Part shown: in pieces, positions 6,896 through 8,762 of the stretch
How the letters are laid out: every line of letters starts with the position of its first letter
Numbering within the stretch: position 1 is the first letter of the stretch
Source of the DNA: Bacillota bacterium
GTDB lineage: Bacteria; Bacillota; Clostridia; Clostridiales; Caloramatoraceae
Reading direction: 5' to 3'
Length of the DNA stretch: 8,762 nucleotides
Assembly: GCA_023389275.1 (NCBI GenBank)
Contig: JAEWEN010000005.1
Coordinates: 1-8,762 of the forward strand
Program-made: the position numbers and the translations under genes
Notes under the pieces: generated by a model
Database searches by the model: none
What the model was told of the DNA's origin: nothing
Seen by the model: the letters and a program-made list of their open reading frames with translations, nothing else

Positions 6896-6930
6896 AAAAA
6901 GTCTTTGCTTAATTGCAAAGGCTTTTTGTT
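6896..6930 (+). terminator. Strong intrinsic terminator after the second dCache MCP
   Basis: AAAAAGTCTTTGC (6896-6908), a six-base loop TTAATT and GCAAAGGCTTTTT (6915-6927) form a 13-bp stem with one G-U pair. The T-tract of the right arm continues into GTT. It begins four bases after the TAG stop and separates the receptor genes from the TetR/exporter module. Confidence 0.92.
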
Positions 6931-6958
6931 TGACATATATTGGATAATTTGATATTGT
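6930..6958 (+). promoter_or_regulatory. Sigma-A promoter of the TetR gene
   Basis: A perfect -35 TTGACA (6930-6935), a 17-base spacer and -10 TATTGT (6953-6958, four of six). The expected start of transcription near 6965 falls inside the palindrome at 6961-6981. This is the clearest promoter in the window. Confidence 0.75.
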
Positions 6959-6960
6959 GT

Positions 6961-6981
6961 ATACATACTTTTAGTATGTAT
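6961..6981 (+). promoter_or_regulatory. TetR operator 1 (autoregulatory)
   Basis: ATACATAC (6961-6968), five bases TTTTA, GTATGTAT (6974-6981); counted with inner bases the arms reach nine pairs. The same arms with the same spacing recur before the exporter gene. The site lies directly after the -10 and covers the predicted +1, so a bound dimer would block initiation. TetR proteins usually bind such palindromes next to their own gene. Confidence 0.85.
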
Positions 6982-6994
6982 TGGAGGTATAAAC

Positions 6995-7639
6995 GTGGCA
7001 AGAAATAAACATCCTGAAGAAACTATTAATAAGATTATAAATGTATCACTTAAGTTATTTATGGAAAAAGGATATGAAAATACTTCAATTCAAGATATTA
7101 TAGATAACTTAGGAGGATTAACTAAAGGTGCTATTTATCACCACTTTAAATCAAAGGAAGAAATCTTTATGGCAGTTGCAAATAAAATTCATGAAGAAAC
7201 TACTGACTTTATATTAAATATAGTAAATGATAAAACTCTTAGTGGATTTGAAAAGTTACAGAAAATGTTTTATTATTCCTTAGAAAGTTCAAGTCAGGAA
7301 AAAATGGCTTCTTTATCAGTAAATCTTTTAATGAATCCTCAATTTCTTTCTATACAGCTTCAAAGTACAATTAATGATATAGTTCCTTTATATATTCAAC
7401 CAATTATAGAAGAGGCTATATCTGATGGTTCTATTAAAACAGATTATCCAAAGGAGTTATCTGAGGTTATAATGATACTTTCTAATATATGGTTAAACCC
7501 AATGATTTTTAAAGTTTCACCTAATGACATGGTAAATAAGTGTATGTTTTTTAAACAATTATTAGAAGGATTAGGAGTTAATTTAATAGACGAAAGAATA
7601 ATAAATGGAATAAAAAAATATAGTAATTTATATATATAA
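6995..7639 (+). CDS. TetR/AcrR-family transcriptional repressor (214 aa)
   Basis: Cytoplasmic DNA-binding regulator, probably a ligand-released repressor of itself and of the adjacent MFS exporter. The N-terminal TetR domain covers about residues 8-58, with the helix-turn-helix at about 30-51 (TSIQDIIDNLGGLTKGAIYHHF) and then the typical KSKEEIF. The remaining 155 residues form the helical ligand-binding and dimer half, which is too variable to name the effector. The length is normal for the family. The start is GTG at 6995, eight bases or fewer from GGAGG (6983-6987); no better in-frame ATG precedes the DNA-binding domain. The gene ends in tandem TAA TAA stops. A perfect palindrome lies in its promoter, and a second copy lies 39 bases after its stop codon, before the exporter. 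Family is near certain; control of the exporter is a strong inference from the operators. Confidence 0.95.
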   Translation: MARNKHPEETINKIINVSLKLFMEKGYENTSIQDIIDNLGGLTKGAIYHHFKSKEEIFMAVANKIHEETTDFILNIVNDKTLSGFEKLQKMFYYSLESSSQEKMASLSVNLLMNPQFLSIQLQSTINDIVPLYIQPIIEEAISDGSIKTDYPKELSEVIMILSNIWLNPMIFKVSPNDMVNKCMFFKQLLEGLGVNLIDERIINGIKKYSNLYI

Positions 7640-7646
7640 TAAATAG

Positions 7647-7672
7647 CTGCCTTTTATGGCAGATTATTTTTA
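7647..7672 (+). terminator. Weak hairpin after the TetR gene, possible leaky terminator
   Basis: CTGCC (7647-7651), six-base loop, GGCAG (7658-7662), then ATTATTTTTA. The stem has only five pairs and the T-run is interrupted, so termination would be partial. Some TetR transcripts may read into the exporter gene. Confidence 0.45.
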
Positions 7673-7677
7673 CTATT

Positions 7678-7698
7678 ATACATACCAACCGTATGTAT
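7678..7698 (+). promoter_or_regulatory. TetR operator 2 (exporter control)
   Basis: ATACATAC (7678-7685), five bases CAACC, GTATGTAT (7691-7698). The arms and spacing are identical to operator 1 but the five central bases differ, which marks the arms as the recognised part. A possible -10 TATTAT (7674-7679) overlaps its left end, though no good -35 is visible. The ribosome-binding site of the exporter follows three bases later, so binding would block either a promoter here or read-through. Confidence 0.85.
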
Positions 7699-7715
7699 CT
7701 AAAGGGGGGATTAAA

Positions 7716-8762
7716 ATGAAAAAATCCAATTTATTTAATAAGGACTTTACATTAGTAGTAATTGGACAAATTATATCTTTATTTGGAAACTCTATACTTA
7801 GGTTTGCACTACCACTATATTTACTTAAGGAAACAGGCTCTGCAACAATATTTGGAATTGTAACTGCATGTTCATTTTTACCAATGATTGTTTTATCTAT
7901 TTTAGGAGGTGTTTTAGCAGATAGAGTTAATAAGAAAAATATTATGGTTTTTCTAGATTTTTTAACAGCTATAGTTATACTAATTTTTACAATAGCTCTT
8001 GGGAAACTATTAATTATTCCTTTATTTATTTTTATACTTATGATTCTTTATGGTATTCAAGGTGCATATCAACCATCTGTACAAGCAAGTATTCCTTTTT
8101 TAGTGAAAGAAGAAAGTATAGTATCAGCTAATGCAGTAATTAATCAAGTAAATGCTTTAGCAAATCTTTTAGGACCTATTTTAGGAGGAATACTATTTAG
8201 TATATTAGGACTTTATCCTATTTTAATATTAAGTATTATATGTTTTACTTTTTCTGCTATATTAGAAATTTTTATAAATATCCCCTATGAAAAACAAATT
8301 ACAAATTTAAGTATATTTAAAATTGTTAAAAAGGATTTATTAGAAAGCTTAAACTTTATAAGAAAAGAAAAGCCTATATTGTTTAAAGTTATGATTTTAT
8401 TATCATGTTTTAATCTTTTTTTAAGCTCAATGCTTATTATAGGTCTTCCAGTTATTATAATTGAAATATTAGAAATTAGTGATAGACTATTTGGATATTC
8501 TCAAGGAGCGTTAGCAGCAGGTGGATTATTTGGAGGAATTTTAGCAGGGGTTTTAGGAGACAAGCTTAATATTAAAAAATCTTATATTATACTGCTTTTA
8601 TGTTCTATTATAGTAATTCCTATGTCTTTTGCACTAATGCTTAACTTATCAAGTTTCATTTCATATATAATTATTACAGTTTGTAGCTTTTTTATGATGG
8701 CATTAGCTACTACTTTTAGTATACAAATAATGTCTTTTGTTCAAATTCAAACTCCTTCACAT
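7716..8762 (+). CDS. MFS drug/solute exporter, 3' end missing
   Basis: Proton-coupled exporter of the major facilitator superfamily, resembling the MFS_3 / DHA3 macrolide-type efflux proteins. I translated 349 residues from the ATG at 7716 (AAAGGGGGGA at 7701-7710, five-base spacer); the frame is open to the right edge, so perhaps 50-80 residues are missing. The protein is very hydrophobic with about ten membrane segments visible. Loop 2-3 has the MFS signature GGVLADRVNKK at 64-74, repeated in the second half as GVLGDKLNIKK at 278-288. GPILGG at 153-158 matches antiporter motif C of TM5, which favours export over import. A polar central loop spans about 187-220. It lies directly behind a TetR gene and carries the same operator, which fits substrate-induced efflux. 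The substrate cannot be told from sequence, and resistance to any particular drug is unproven. Confidence 0.92.
   Translation, partial: MKKSNLFNKDFTLVVIGQIISLFGNSILRFALPLYLLKETGSATIFGIVTACSFLPMIVLSILGGVLADRVNKKNIMVFLDFLTAIVILIFTIALGKLLIIPLFIFILMILYGIQGAYQPSVQASIPFLVKEESIVSANAVINQVNALANLLGPILGGILFSILGLYPILILSIICFTFSAILEIFINIPYEKQITNLSIFKIVKKDLLESLNFIRKEKPILFKVMILLSCFNLFLSSMLIIGLPVIIIEILEISDRLFGYSQGALAAGGLFGGILAGVLGDKLNIKKSYIILLLCSIIVIPMSFALMLNLSSFISYIIITVCSFFMMALATTFSIQIMSFVQIQTPSH

Overview
The window is very AT-rich. It has strong AGGAGG or AAGGGGG ribosome-binding sites, almost only AGA for arginine, and short intergenic gaps with A/T-flanked hairpin terminators. This fits a low-GC Gram-positive, most likely a motile Clostridium-type Firmicute. 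That is inferred from composition and gene style; I cannot name a species.

About 80% of the window is a chemoreceptor island. On the minus strand are two paralogous methyl-accepting chemotaxis proteins (MCPs) with a periplasm-facing four-helix-bundle type sensor. One is cut off by the left edge (1-869, N-terminal 289 residues) and one is complete (1000-2676, TTG start). On the plus strand, divergent from these, are two more MCPs (2834-4798 and 4928-6892). Each has exactly 654 residues, they align without gaps, and both have a double-Cache (dCache) sensor. Both dCache domains keep the residues I recognise as the amino-acid-binding signature (Y118, R123, W125, Y142, D171), so I predict amino-acid chemoreceptors. 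The two pairs differ in sensor type and in the length of the cytoplasmic coiled coil: the C-terminal arm after the tip glutamate is about 27 residues, or four heptads, longer in the dCache pair. They probably belong to different signalling classes.

After a strong terminator (6896-6927) comes a separate two-gene drug-resistance-type module: a TetR-family repressor (6995-7639) and an MFS exporter cut off by the right edge (7716-8762). Each gene is preceded by a 21-bp palindrome with identical 8-bp arms, ATACATAC-N5-GTATGTAT (6961-6981 and 7678-7698). The first covers the expected transcription start of a good sigma-A promoter (TTGACA-17-TATTGT). The simplest reading is that the TetR protein represses itself and the exporter, and an exported compound relieves repression.

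I see no RNA gene, CRISPR array, insertion sequence or phage element, and no gene-free stretch above 300 bases (the longest gap is 157 bases). I did not find a convincing new molecular system. The points most worth checking are the duplicated amino-acid sensors with uneven divergence, the altered signalling tip in the complete minus-strand MCP, and the paired TetR operators.
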